Of a stretch of 64,000 nt of DNA, positions 22,433 through 64,000 are shown one piece after another. The translations under genes were made by a program, and so were the position numbers. The DNA is from Morella rubra. Its lineage: Eukaryota > Streptophyta > Magnoliopsida > Fagales > Myricaceae. The number at the start of each line of letters is the position of its first letter. Positions within the stretch are counted from its first letter, which is position 1. Where the stretch lies: assembly GCA_003952965.2 (NCBI GenBank), contig CM025853.1, positions 20,330,824 to 20,394,823 of the forward strand, in the 5' to 3' direction. The notes under the pieces are model-generated. The model saw only the letters and a program-made list of their open reading frames with translations. It had not been told where the DNA came from and did no database searches.

Positions 22433-25400
22433 AATGCACCAAAATCCTACTCAAACAGAAGTCAGCTTTTAATTTTTGATTGGTCTTCGTGATTTCAGAC
22501 TCAGTTTCTTGGAGGCAGAAATGTGAGAAGAAGAACGGGAGATTTAAGTTTCTTGGTTACTAGAACTACTACCACTACAAGTCTCTTCTCTAGTCTTTTA
22601 TTTATTTTGCTTCTGACAATCTGTAGTTTTCGGAACCCAGGATACTCGATTTTAGCGTTTTAGTAATTGGATTCTTTTGTGCTACTCTTTCTGTCTTTTT
22701 TTGGTAATTGTTGTACAGCTCAAGAGACCATGTTTGTGCCTCAAATTCTAACTAAATGAAGTGCATCTTTCTTTTTCATTCTTTCGAAGCGAGCCATTTC
22801 GTCACTGTAATAAGAAAAACACAAGCAATAACAAAAATTAAGACGAATCAAGCCCAAGTATAACCAGTCTCAATTCTCTCAAGCTCACCCAAACAAAGAA
22901 AGACAGGCCAAATCGCCCAAAAATCAAGCTCTACGAATCGTGGGAATAAACCCATTATACAATGATTAAGGGGCCCAAAGGCACCCAAATACCCTTCATG
23001 TGAGAGGGAAAGGGGGCAGTACGAGAACAAGGAAGAAACACACAAGCTGAAAATGATGGGATGGTGGTGTTGAGCTGTAGGGGGTGACGACAATTAAGGC
23101 TTTGGACCTCTCCTCACGGTTGATTGGCTCCCTCCTAACTGATGTTGAGATTAAAGACGCTCCTAGCAAGAGGAGATAGACTCCACACAAAAAGAGTAGT
23201 TGTAAGCCAAGGATATGCTAGCAAAAATGGGGGGATTTTTTTTTTTAGCTCATCTCATTAATTCAAAGAGGCTCAAAGACCTCTCAAATTTCATGCTTCA
23301 AGGTGTTAGTTAAAGCAACGAGCCAGTGAGCTAGGAGGCCAATGGCCATACAAATCCAAACGGGAAGAAAGTTGAAAAAATCAGCGGAAATGGAAGCCAG
23401 AGGGAGATGGCAGAATCGACAGTAGGAGGAGAGGGATTGGCCAAGGGGGAAATGACCAATCAATGCTGAACACATTAAGACAGTTGTGTTCTCTTTATTG
23501 CAAAGCTTGGCCGCAGGAGATCAGGACGTAAGGAGCGAGTGAGGCGGAAAGGGCTGAAGCTCCTTCCATCGCCGGAAAGTATGGCTGGGGAGGCGGGCAG
23601 TTGAGGGAGGGAGAGAGGATAGTCTAGAGTAGGCATGAACTGTTATACATCAAAACGGGGGTTTTGCGTACAAAAAGCTAACCCTTATGGCTCTTGCCAG
23701 AGAAGTTTCCCTTGTCCCTCTTATGCAACAATCTCCCCCCTCCTTTCTCTACATCTATCTTATTAACGTGATCTATCAATCTTTGTATACATGGATCTCT
23801 TGGGAGATGAAATAAACTAGATCACCAATAAAACTAAATACTTTTCTTGGGACGATCTTCAAGCCAGGCTACAACTAGAAATCCAACAAGCAAAGCTTGC
23901 CTCCATTCTTTTCCTCGTAGAACAACTGATTGCAAAAAAAAAAATCCCAATAAAATGGCCATTCTCGAAATCATCTAAAAAGTATTGTATTTTGCAATGG
24001 GTTTACACATCAAAGATCTCAAGAACAACAAATACTTGTTCCATTTCAAACGCAAATCAGATAAAGATTTCGTTCTACACTTCGCCTCATGGAACTTCAG
24101 AGGTCATCTCATAATTATCAAGGAGTAGCATTGGGATGTCGGCTTTGAAGAAATTGGTCTCACAAAGGTTCAATTTTAAGTACAACTCCATGATATGCCT
24201 CTCTACATAGTCTCTCCGAAAAATATTGAGATGATTTGGAACCGTATAGGTAATTTTTTGGAAGTAGAACCCATCCTCATGGGGTTGCATGCAATAAATT
24301 TGATAGAATTGAGTTTGACTTTAATGTTTCTAAGCCTCTCAAACCATATTCTAATTTCATTATAACAAAGTTTGCAAGTCACTACATGAATCGATAGCAT
24401 GAATAATTTTTTCTCAATGATAATAGAATAAGATAATTTCTCATAGACAATAGGGAAAAAAACACTATCAAAAGATGGAGTTCATAAAGAATAGGAAAAA
24501 AGAACGTCGCTTAAGCTCAAAACCACAATACACAAAGCTCTCATGCGCACACAAAAGAAAATTGTTTGTGACACACACCAGAAGGCTTCTAAACCCAAAT
24601 TAAACTTTAATTTTCTCGTATCTCAGTGAGATAGAAAATAAAGTTTTGCGGCATGCATAAAAATAATTAATGTTTCTTTTTCTCTTGAAATTGTGCATCA
24701 TTTTTTCTCTCCTTTCTCTACGATGCTAGATCTTACGCAATTTATTCTCTTCCATGCCATATGCCATATGTTGAAGGAAAGAAGAAGTTAAAATTGGATG
24801 AAAACGAACGTGGGTATGAAGTCCTTGAAGTTCAACAAAATTCTCGAAGAAAAATAAATTTTCTTTTGACTTTTGACATTCACTGGCATTTGTGAAGAAG
24901 GGTAAAAAAAAGGTAAATCCTCAATTCAAGACGCACACGGACAGATCTCCACCTTGCTTGAATTCTGTCAAACTTAACAACACAAAAACTCTGTAAGATG
25001 TCTCCTCCAACCCCCGATGGTAATCACCAACTCCGAATTTCACCATCCAATATAACAACACGGAATACAAAGGAAGAAATTAGCCACCAATCAGAATTCA
25101 CGGAAGGATAAGAATTTTGAAAATAAATCATTCTTCAAAAGTCTAAGGCAATTCTTCTAAACCCTCAATATATAATATAATTTTTTTCATTACTAGTCAT
25201 GCATGGGGTATAAAGAATGTAGCTTGGAACAACCCCAAGCAAGGGTAATTAATAATTACATTTCCTAAAATATTAAATTATAATACTCTTAGAGAAATGA
25301 AAAGACATTTTAAAAAGTAGTGACTAAAGATTCTAGAAATTGGTCCAAAATTCACAATATTTGTAATTTGTTGTCATCCTATCTCGTTGAATTAATATTA

Positions 25401-26065
25401 CCATAACTTTGATAAGAAAACTTCAAATTATACACCGTTTGATGGTTTGGAAACTACACACATAGAGCTTTCCAATAACCTATAAGTCAGTGGTTAACTA
25501 TTTGAAAATAATTATCAAAATTAATTTCAATTTCAAAAGTCAATGCTGACCGCTCCTGTATCAAACTAGCTTAATCAACATGTTTACTGGATTTTCTTCT
25601 GTAGCAATCTTCTTCATATAATATCAATATATTTAGTCCTCATATTGTACATTTTATTTTTGGTCAAATATATCGCACTCTGGCCATTATAGAACACCAT
25701 GATAACATCTTATTCTAGACTCAAGACACTTACCGAATCCCTCAATCATATTATATATATATATAGTACTCTTGTCACTGCCTTTCTCGAGTGAAGCATA
25801 TACTCATCAAAAGTAAAATCTCTCTTGACTATAAATTTGGGTGAGTTAGGATTAGTAGATTATATCGTTTCACTTGAGGCGCATATTCAATAAATTATGC
25901 ATGTCTTTGTGACGAAGTCTATTGCTCTTTCCATAATTGGTAAATCTTGGCTTCTAGCTTTCTCCTGATCTACTTGTATGCGCCTCATCAAAGTCTCCAA
26001 GAATATTTTTGTTTGTTCGTGTTACATACATAGATCTTTGAAACTCTCTATCCAAGTGGCAACAG

Positions 26066-26120
26066 CTTGTCGATAATGGCAGCTTAGAAAAAAAAAAAAA
26101 AACTTGTCAATAATGGCAGC
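26066..26120 (+). mobile_element. Poly(A) retroposition scar with 18 bp TSD
   Basis: The 18-mer cttgtcgataatggcagc (26066-26083) is repeated as cttgtcaataatggcagc (26103-26120) with one mismatch. Between the copies are only ttag and 15 A residues. This is what target-primed retroposition leaves when nothing but the tail is copied: a target-site duplication around a poly(A) tract. Confidence 0.7.
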
Positions 26121-26435
26121 CATATATATTAACGAGCTCTGTTGATGCCTTTGACTCAAACCTATGGAACTATCATTTGAAAAATTAGCGCTAGTTCTAC
26201 AATAAATTCTTCATTCATCATTTAATAGCAGAAAAAATGGTTGGCGGAACCCATATTCTGAAATTTTTTTTTTTCCCTAAAACGAAAATTCTGAATCATC
26301 CAACCACTGAAAGGACAAAAAAAGAAAAAAATATCCGTCGAGAATTTGGGCTGGACTTCGGGTAAAAAGCAGCACAGAGAGAGAAATGGGTCGGGCTTGC
26401 GAGTCCAAGCATGTCGGAAATAAATGTAAAATTCT

Positions 26436-26439
26436 AAAA
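26436..26439 (-). terminator. Pol III T-stretch after tRNA-Thr
   Basis: Four T residues on the minus strand sit directly after the discriminator base. This is the minimal Pol III termination signal. Confidence 0.7.
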
Positions 26440-26511
26440 TGCCCCCACGCAGGATCGAACTACGGACCTTCAGTTTACAAGACTGACGCTCTACCACTGA
26501 GCTATAGGGGC
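26440..26511 (-). tRNA. tRNA-Thr (anticodon UGU)
   Basis: The complement begins GCCCCTATAGCTCAGTGG (A box) and has GTAGTTCGATCCTGC in the T arm (B box). Acceptor GCCCCTA pairs with TGGGGGC, with one G-T wobble, followed by discriminator A. The anticodon loop CTTGTAA closed by TCAGT/ACTGA gives anticodon TGT. TTTT follows at once on the minus strand (26436-26439). A CAA motif lies 7-9 nt upstream (26518-26520). It appears intact. Confidence 0.97.
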
Positions 26512-27650
26512 CACGGCTTGTTCATTCACTTCAAATTTTTTTGATGTTTTCTCCTATCTTGGGTCCTTTTGATTTGTACTGCCCTTCTGTAATTGTTGGA
26601 GGGATTAATTTATTAAGCTCCCTGATAAGAATCAGATTGCAAGAACTGAAGATGGACTGGACATGGCCATCAAATACGAAGAGGTAACAAATTAAAGGGA
26701 GTACCACTTTTTTTGTTTCCTTTTTCTTTTTTTCAAAAATTTCTACTAAATAAACAACCAACGAGTTAAAAATCCCCAATACATGCCTGAGACCCAATAA
26801 AATCTGCCCCACGTCTCTCAGAGATATCCCTTTTAAGTACCATTTAGCGTTAGATATCTTGATTGATAGCCTCCCTAATCTCAAAGCTTGGTGATCTTAG
26901 ATGTGTTTTGCTTTAACAGGTTCGAAAATGTTGGAAATGAGGAGGTACATGCTCAAAGCCATTGCGCTTCTAAGAAGTCAAAAGCTATTGAAAAACCGAA
27001 ATCGTCAACTCTGGATGAAGAATGAAACATACTAATTATTAGGGGTAGAACCCTCAATGAGTTTCCTCTAGTAAGATTAGGTAAACTTGTTTCTTACCAG
27101 CCTTCAAGGATATAGAGATTGTCTGTTACGAGCGTTACATGTTCAATGATATGAATTGTTAGGATAATCTAAAATTATTTATTTATAGTTGATGTTATCG
27201 TTATTTAAATTATGAAATAGATTAAAATGTAGATTGATATTGTTATCGGCTTCCATTAGGGCTTAGGACTCTCTTAATGTAGTTTATTTTATCTTAAATT
27301 CACTCTGATCTTTGTAAGCTTGTAAGGCACTCTATATGAATAATGAAAGTAGCTAGCTGAATATTTCCTGAAGTCGGTTTTTCTCGAATTAAATTGTCAT
27401 GTGAGTTCTATTAGTTTTTCCCTTGTCCCTAAAACTCCACCCCAAAAGTCTTGCAGAAAAGTCAATTCGAATGCCTGATGAACCTTTGTTCCAAAAAGCC
27501 AGAGCACCATTGCTTGATGAACTCGAATCCCCTGACCAGAGTGCCGTGATCTTGGATATTCAAATGCAAGATAATATTCTATGCAAGCATTTGGCGAGTA
27601 TAATTGGCGAGGGAGATTATTATGTATCCATGCAAGGTACGGTATAGATT
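26512..27650. other. Intergenic; nothing recognised
   Basis: Only short open frames occur, for example 27423-27647 (plus) and 26531-26884 (minus). They have no recognisable domains and no supporting splice structure. No repeats of note were seen. Confidence 0.4.
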
Positions 27651-27659
27651 GCATAAATA

Positions 27660-27894
27660 TGGTATGATGTTATGTTAGATGTATCCTCTCAAAACTAACT
27701 AATTTGAAAAAAAAATTATTTGATGTTATTTATTCATTTCTGACATGTATTTATTGTTTTATTTATTTTTGCATATTTTATCGTGACATGAGATGTTAAA
27801 GGTATATATAGTAGAAAAGTTATATTAATGATTAAGAAATTAATAACGAAGAGTATAATTTTTCATATCTTTATTAATTCGAATTGTTATACAC

Positions 27895-27946
<52 letters not shown>

Positions 27947-28880
27947 GTATAAAATAGGTCTACGATAGTTATATCTTTATTAAATAGAATGATAGATTTT
28001 TATCATTGAGATGATCTCAGATTTTTATCATTGAGATGATCTCCTTAAAAAGATTAGTAAGTGCACCACTGTAAGAGTACATGCACTAATTGCATAGTAT
28101 CAAATATGGATATTTTTTGAAAATGATCATTTATGTAGAAAATGATATTCAACGTAATTAGCTTATGATATCTTTAGACTTGAGAAGTTTATGCAAGTCT
28201 GTTTGTAGTGTGTTTATGCTTTAACTAAAAATGATTTTTATAGATCAATTATTCCAAATAAAGTTAGATCTTTTGCATGACAAATAAATTTGTATAAATG
28301 CTCAATACGGAATCAATCAACCTTTCTTGAGACGGTATATTCATTATATTTGTATAATATTGGACTAAAAAAAGAAATTATTAGCTGGTAAAATTTTATG
28401 AATTTTTTATTTATTTATATGATGTAAAAATATATATGAGATAATTTAGGAATATTGGTTAAAATTGAAAATTAATAATTATTGAGCCATAGATTTTCTC
28501 AGTGATATTATTTTCCTATTGGTTCATGTGAAATATAGTATGATTGAAGGATAAATATACAATTAATTATAGCCAAAATGGATTTTATAAATCAATTTTA
28601 TATCTTTGGGATTCAATTGTGGTATATTGATAAACATGATCCAATTTATAGAAATCTCATTCAAAATAAAAGAATATAAAGAATATAATGAAAAATAATC
28701 GGCTAAGATTTGAGTTCCCTAGAGACTTGACACCGTTTAAGAGTGTTTATATTGATAGTCTACTAAGCCATCAGAACTTCAAAATTAAAGACTTGGATGA
28801 TTATGAGGCCTAAATTCAAAGAAGGCAGAATATTTAGACTACTTAAGTAGGGAGATCGACAAATTCCTGAGCAAAATAAT
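27660..28880 (+). repeat. AT-rich dispersed repeat, copy A
   Basis: This ~1.2 kb block is collinear, in the same orientation, with 38434-39760. Shared landmarks in order include tgacat(g/a)agatgtta, a run resembling tttagacttgagaagtttatg, tttgtataaatgctcaata, tcatgtg(a/g)aatatagtatg, gaaggataaata and ataaaagaatataa. There are no coding signals, and no LTR ends or target duplications were found. It may be a long terminal repeat or a LARD-like non-coding retroelement. A (TA) microsatellite interrupts it at 27899-27942, and a 25 bp tandem duplication (agatttttatcattgagatg) is at 27993-28043. Confidence 0.65.
27899..27942. repeat. (TA)n microsatellite
   Basis: About 22 uninterrupted TA units inside the AT-rich repeat copy A. 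Confidence 0.95.
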
Positions 28881-29273
28881 TCAGTGAATCCACAAATTTT
28901 TTAATTCCGCACAAACTTTCGTGCTAATATAGAAAAGATTGCTGTCAAGGTGCTAAGTCAAGAATTTATTATGTTTCAATGAGTTTGGAATACAAATTCA
29001 TACCTTCTAAATGAAGGTTAATGCAATTACTTGCACCCATTCATTTGAGAAATGGGTACCGTAAAAGGCTATAGATTCTAGATTTTTGCACAATCTGGGA
29101 AAACAAAACAAAAGATGATTTGTCTGTAGCTATCAGAGTTTATTTGCTTAGAAAAAAAAAAAAAACTATAAACATTACACCAGATTTTCTTCTTCTCTAT
29201 CATAAACCAAAATGTTCCCACCATGCAGAACAACAAATCATCTTGGAAACAAGCCACATCTAGATTTGTCCTA

Positions 29274-29491
29274 TTTTTTTTTTAATCAAGTGTTCAAACC
29301 AACTTAAGCGCACTTCGACTAATTTTGAGGTATGTACAGTTCTTCCATCCCAAAATAACTGGACAATTACCAAGCTAGAAGTCTTAGGAGTGGCCCCAAA
29401 AGATTAGTAGTATCTTTAAGATTTTGAACTTATAATTTTAGAAATAGTATACACCATTAAGGCTCAAGCCTTAACCACTAGGCCGATCCCT
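29274..29491 (-). mobile_element. Au-like tRNA-derived SINE
   Basis: Read on the minus strand, the element begins GGGATCGGCCTAGTGG, a Pol III A box. It has a degraded B box (AAGTTCAAAATC) about 50 bp on. Its 3' part reads GTACATACCTCAAAATTAG then TCGAAGTGCGCTTAAG and GGTTTGAACACTTG. It finishes in TT plus a run of 10 A. This order and these phrases match the Au SINE family (tRNA-derived head, conserved 3' body ending near GGACACC). Length of about 218 bp also fits. No clear target duplication remains. Confidence 0.75.
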
Positions 29492-30216
29492 TGGAATTGA
29501 TTTAACCTGGTTTCACGACTGTAAAACAAACCCTCGTGCTTGCTGGTTTATATTGAACCTATGGAACAACAAAAAAACACAAACAGGCAGATGGCGGCTG
29601 TCAAAATGTAAATCAAGAAAAAATGGGAACCCTTATAAATCTTATCTGGCACGGGTATGATTACACCCAAAGTGCCTAGATTCAGAATTTCAGGCAAAAC
29701 TAACGAACAAATTTCTCTTATATTGCTCTGAAAAGTACTCCCACGCCTCTTCCTGGAAGTAACAAATGTCTATTTATGTACACACCTATATATAGACATG
29801 CACCGAATAAGGTGGAACACTATTTACTGCTTATATTCTAATGAATACGATGAAATTTGTTTATTTACATATTTACTCCATCAAAGTGTCTGTTAGACTA
29901 CAAAGCTGAAGAAACCTCGATATTCTTAAAGATATGAAAACCTTAAGAGGAAAAAAAAAAAAAACCAGAAAACCTAAACTTGCAAAACTGCTCATGTGGC
30001 CTTCCAGGAATTTGACTGATGATTCCAGGTGACAGTCTGGCTCTCTTGAAATGAAAGTTGGTCCCAGAGAGGAGAGGAATGTAATCTGTCACAGCTATTA
30101 TTATGGTAGAAAAATTGATCATACTCAACAAGAAAATGACTACTCAGTTAAACGAAGCCTGTAATTGTCATGAAACCTGAAGAACCCGAAAAAGTACTGC
30201 ATTGAGGAGCACAGGC

Positions 30217-61013
<30,797 letters not shown>

Positions 61014-61015
61014 TC

Positions 61016-61108
61016 TTACAAAGCGACCCCTTTTCGCTCTTTCCTCAAAACAACCATCAACCCAATTAACTCTTTCGTCAAAAATCCAGAAACCTCGCTA
61101 AAATTCAT
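61016..61108 (-). CDS. Upstream ORF in GCN2 leader (30 codons)
   Basis: The ATG at 61108-61106 opens 30 codons (MNFSEVSGFLTKELIGLMVV and 10 more residues). The TAA at 61018-61016 ends 2 nt before the GCN2 ATG. The uORF start context is weak (T at -3), whereas the main start is strong (A at -3, G at +4), which favours leaky scanning. Whether it is transcribed depends on the start site: a TATA-like element at about 61328-61334 would put it in the leader. Translation is unproven, and conservation of the peptide is unknown. Confidence 0.4.
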   Translation of the reverse strand: MNFSEVSGFLTKELIGLMVVLRKERKGVAL

Positions 61109-61327
61109 TCACAGAGTTTAATTGCTTATCTTGAGCTCAAGACAAAGAACAAAGGAAGAACGGTTAAAAATCAGAGATATCAATCGGCGGCGACGGATCT
61201 TGGAAAACCAGAAAGGTTTGGTTTGAAATTATGAAACTTGAAGCAGGCGCAGGGACTTTCAGGATCGATGATTCTGAGACGTATCTGGATAACAGGAAGA
61301 ATCTCAACAGCAGGAGATTAGAAATAA

Positions 61328-61334
61328 TATATAT
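61328..61334 (-). promoter_or_regulatory. GCN2: TATA-like element for GCN2
   Basis: The minus strand reads CTTAATATATATTATT about 315 bp upstream of the GCN2 ATG. Position and orientation suit a TATA box giving a leader of roughly 280 nt. AT-richness makes this weak evidence. Confidence 0.35.
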
Positions 61335-61594
61335 TAAGAGATTTTGCGTGAAAGGATTTACTCGAGGGTTGAAGTGAGAGTGCGGAAGACGATGGCGCTG
61401 AACGGGGATTTTGAATAGAGTATGTTATATGTTATATATACAACTAGAACTCGCACAGCTGCCTGACTCTGAGTGGCTTTTGTCTTTTCATTATAGGAGC
61501 CCTTTGCTTCTATTGGCTGATCACGTTTGCGTGGCTGCTTACGGATTCACATTTAAGACCATGATCTCTTCGTTGTTTTTCCTGCAAGTATTAC

Positions 61595-61604
61595 TATATA
61601 TAAG
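61595..61604 (+). promoter_or_regulatory. TATA-like element for AIPP1-like gene
   Basis: TATATATAAG on the plus strand is followed by a CT-rich stretch at 61680-61770 typical of plant leaders. It faces away from the GCN2 TATA-like element about 260 bp away, so the two genes may share a short divergent promoter region. Confidence 0.4.
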
Positions 61605-63084
61605 TACCAAATCATGACATAACTTTAAAAAAGAATATCTGTCTAGTCTTTTCACTAGTTCAGCCCTTTTTGTTTATTCGTTCTCTTTGGCCGCCTCCCC
61701 TCCCTTCTCTCACCTCTCACGGAAGAGCCCCTCCCTTTCTCTCTCATTCTCTCTCTCCCTCTCACCATGAATATGCACTTTTGACTAGAAAAACTATGGA
61801 AACAGCGTTGTACATGGAGACTCGAGCATCACCGCGGTCGTAAGGGGCGCAGATTTCTCGCTGTCTTTGATGCTACGTCTTTTGCAGGAGTGTTTGACTG
61901 CTAGGGAAATTGGTGAAAGGTGCTGATTTCTTGATTTTTGAAGAAAATGTGAACATGAATTCTTCCCCTACTCGTTTTCTTTGTTTTTTAAGCTGATTTG
62001 AAGTCGAGCACGCACTCGGCTTAGCCGACGCGTTCGAATTGTTAGACTCGTGCTCGACCGGAGTTCGATCTGGGTAGCTTTCGAACACCATTTCTAAGAA
62101 TCGATTCGAGTTCTTAGCCGAGTGTATTATTTAGTAAAGCTGAGTTCGAATAGTCAGTGCTCGGCTCGATTACAGCCATTATCTCTATTTAGGTGCACTA
62201 GCTGATGCTTTGTATGTTAATAGAGGTGGTCACTGGTAGGAGTGGGAAAATTGGCTCGTTATGTGAGTAGTGTGATCAGGGAGACATACATTTGGTTGTA
62301 CAATACACTCAGAAATATATCTACCTTGTTTGGAGTTAACTCCACATTTATTTGAAAATATTACGTAGATGTCCAGGTTTAGATCACCAGAAGATGGTCA
62401 CAACTGTGCAATGAGGTTACCAATCTGGAGCTGGTCTGGCCCTAAGCTACCATGGAATGAAAAACATCAAAGCTCTAAAACAAGATTTTTTACAGCATAC
62501 GGAGCACGTAGGGTTAAGTGATGGATGCCTTTGAGGGTTATTGACATGTTTTTTCTTGGAATGTTGGATTGAAATGCACGACAATGGACTCGTTGTTTCT
62601 ACTCTATGTATTATGGGGACTATTTGAAGGAAGATGGTGATATTCAGCTTTCCATGCTTCAGCTTAGGTTTGTAGTTTTGAGATTATTGTATGTGTAGGT
62701 GTTCTTGTTTGGCTGCATCCGGATTTCTTTTTTATAGACCAGCTAAGGCAAAAATTTTGTGTACTTGTTTGTTTAATAGGTCTCTGCTTTCTTCTACTGA
62801 AAGTTTATTACTGCTTATGAGAGGCAAACTGTATCAATAACATCAAGAATTAGGAGGGTAACTTTTGTGTGAGCCTGTGGTTTTGCCTTGCTGTTGCTTC
62901 AAAATTCCAAAAGCTTGATAGTAGGGAAGATTGGTTGTTGGTTCATTTCTAAACTTAATTTTAGTTCCTTGCCCGAGTTATGAATCACTGCTGAATGGTA
63001 TTTGATAGTTGTATTCCTGATTATGATATGAACAATCCATCTAACCTTTCAAAATGGATTCTTTTTAGGGTTTTTTAATCCGAC

Positions 63085-63953
63085 ATGGAGTCTTCAGTAG
63101 TGCAAGCTGATTATGCTACATTTCAGGAGAAGGTAAAACGAACTGTTTATCTTGACAACCTCTCGCCACAAGTCACTGAACCTGTTGTGAGAACTGCTCT
63201 CGGTCAGTTTGGGAATGTCAAAAGGGTTCAGTTTATCCAGAACTACCTGGGACCAAGAAACATTCCTCAGTGCGCACTGGTGGAAATGGAGGACTCACGG
63301 CAGGCTGAAGCTGTTTTCACTGTGATCACGCAACTCCCTTTCATGATGTCCGGGATGCCAAGGCCTGTGAGAGCAAGGCCTGCAGAAGCTGAGATGTTTG
63401 AGGATCGCCCGAGAGAGCCCGGTAGAAGGATAGAGTGTCACTGGTTGGAAGAAAATGATCCTGATTATGAGACAGCAGCGAAAATTAAACGTCTTGTCAA
63501 GAAACATGCTGCTGAAGTTGCATGCTTGCAAAAGGTAAGTTTTGGTGGTTTGCTGCTACTTTTAGCATTTTGCTTTAGTTCTTTGCTACTATTTTTCAAA
63601 GGTGATCTGTGTGCTTTATAATCTTTTATGTTTATAACTTGAGTTTCTTTCTTGTAGCTACAACTACAGGAAGAAGAGAAGCTCGAAAAGCAACAGCAGG
63701 ATACCCTTAAAGGAAATCATAAGAAGTATATGATGATAGAAGGTGTCATGGCTGATGGAACTGCTCGCCGCTTAGCACGCTATTATAACCTGCCTATTGC
63801 AGAAGAGTAAGAGCTTTTTCCTTGAATTAAGATCGGCACTTACTGACTCAGGAGAAAACACAGCAGCATAACTGTACAGGGTATAAGATTTACTTTTTCT
63901 TCTATCTGAAGGGGTATTCCGCTACAATTTGCGGCTCCATTGATAAACACAAG
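63085..63953 (+). CDS. AIPP1: RRM protein, AIPP1/EDM3-like, 3' end uncertain
   Basis: Exon 63085-63534 (150 codons) is joined to 63658 onward, phase 0. The 5' leader is probably interrupted by an intron, since an acceptor (tttttag) lies just before the ATG. Residues 19-95 form an RRM with RNP2-like VYLDNL (21-26) and a degenerate RNP1 around QCALVEME (62-69). A charged region follows (KRLVKKHAAEVACLQ, LQLQEEEKLEKQQQ) and then a conserved-looking tail (MADGTARRLARYYNLP). This arrangement matches Arabidopsis AIPP1/EDM3, an RRM partner of ASI1 and EDM2 that promotes full-length transcription through heterochromatic introns. The frame may stop at 63808-63810 (200 aa). Alternatively it may be spliced at GA/GTAAGA (63806/63807) to an acceptor at 63911, giving an exon 63912-63953 that itself ends at a good donor; the gene would then leave the window. 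Family assignment is from memory of the fold and is moderately sure. Confidence 0.7.
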
Positions 63954-64000
63954 TAAGCAAAATTAGACTTTGTATGAACTCAAAGAAAATCCTTTCTTTT

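Larger units (their letters stand above)
22433..26439. other. Intergenic; ACR4 3' UTR then no gene
   Basis: The first ~330 bp are probably the ACR4 3' UTR. From about 22800 to 26060 I see no exon with recognisable homology. Open frames there are short and lack family features. The DNA is AT-rich, with degraded repeats likely. A poly(A) insertion scar at 26066-26120 is listed separately. Confidence 0.5.

Noticed and set aside
27423-27647. 74-codon open frame near the AT-rich repeat
   Set aside because: No recognisable homology and no splice or promoter context. Overlapped by a minus-strand frame of similar length.
29450-29491. Possible tRNA gene or fragment on the minus strand
   Set aside because: No anticodon or T arm fold follows. 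The A-box region is the head of the Au-like SINE.

Overview
This is a 64 kb piece of a plant nuclear genome, almost certainly a eudicot. The evidence is long AT-rich introns with GT-AG borders, plant-type tRNA genes with a CAA motif just upstream, Ty1/copia, L1-type LINE, MITE, SINE and miniature LTR elements, and protein genes that match plant-only families or plant forms of conserved families. The species cannot be named from the sequence. The LINE and copia types would fit a woody dicot, but that is only an impression. There is no sign of organelle, bacterial or viral origin.

Layout. 0-3.1 kb: a badly decayed Ty1/copia gag region, split by an ~850 bp hAT-like insertion that carries a large compound microsatellite, followed by a 399 bp MITE. 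3.29-3.37 kb: tRNA-Ser(GCU), minus strand. 3.6-13.2 kb: a plus-strand gene for an uncharacterised, probably nuclear protein of about 501 residues with a SAP-like N-terminal motif. 13.2-19.7 kb: mostly featureless intergenic DNA that ends in the promoter and leader of an intronless ACR4/CRINKLY4-type receptor kinase (19715-22432, 905 aa). 22.4-30.2 kb: intergenic DNA with tRNA-Thr(UGU), a large AT-rich repeat, a poly(A) insertion scar and an Au-like SINE. 30.2-61.0 kb: one gene on the minus strand encoding the eIF2alpha kinase GCN2. I resolved it into 29 exons whose phases all agree (1237 aa, apparently intact). Its introns hold most of the transposons in the window: three LINE copies, two copia remnants, a complete 279 bp TRIM/SMART element, a 492 bp MULE-type inverted-repeat element, a second copy of the 399 bp MITE and a second copy of the AT-rich repeat. 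61.4-64 kb: head-to-head with GCN2, a plus-strand RRM protein resembling AIPP1/EDM3. Its 3' end may lie outside the window.

How the parts relate. GCN2 senses uncharged tRNA and phosphorylates eIF2alpha; ACR4 signals in epidermal and root cell-fate control; AIPP1/EDM3 is known in Arabidopsis as a partner of ASI1 and EDM2, which secure full-length transcription through introns containing heterochromatic transposons. GCN2 here is exactly that sort of gene, and it is the divergent neighbour of the AIPP1-like gene. I did not find a wholly new system. The most check-worthy items are the complete SMART-type element with its target-site duplication, a GC-AG intron and a start-proximal uORF in GCN2, opposite-orientation LINEs inside one transcription unit, and the GCN2/AIPP1 divergent arrangement.
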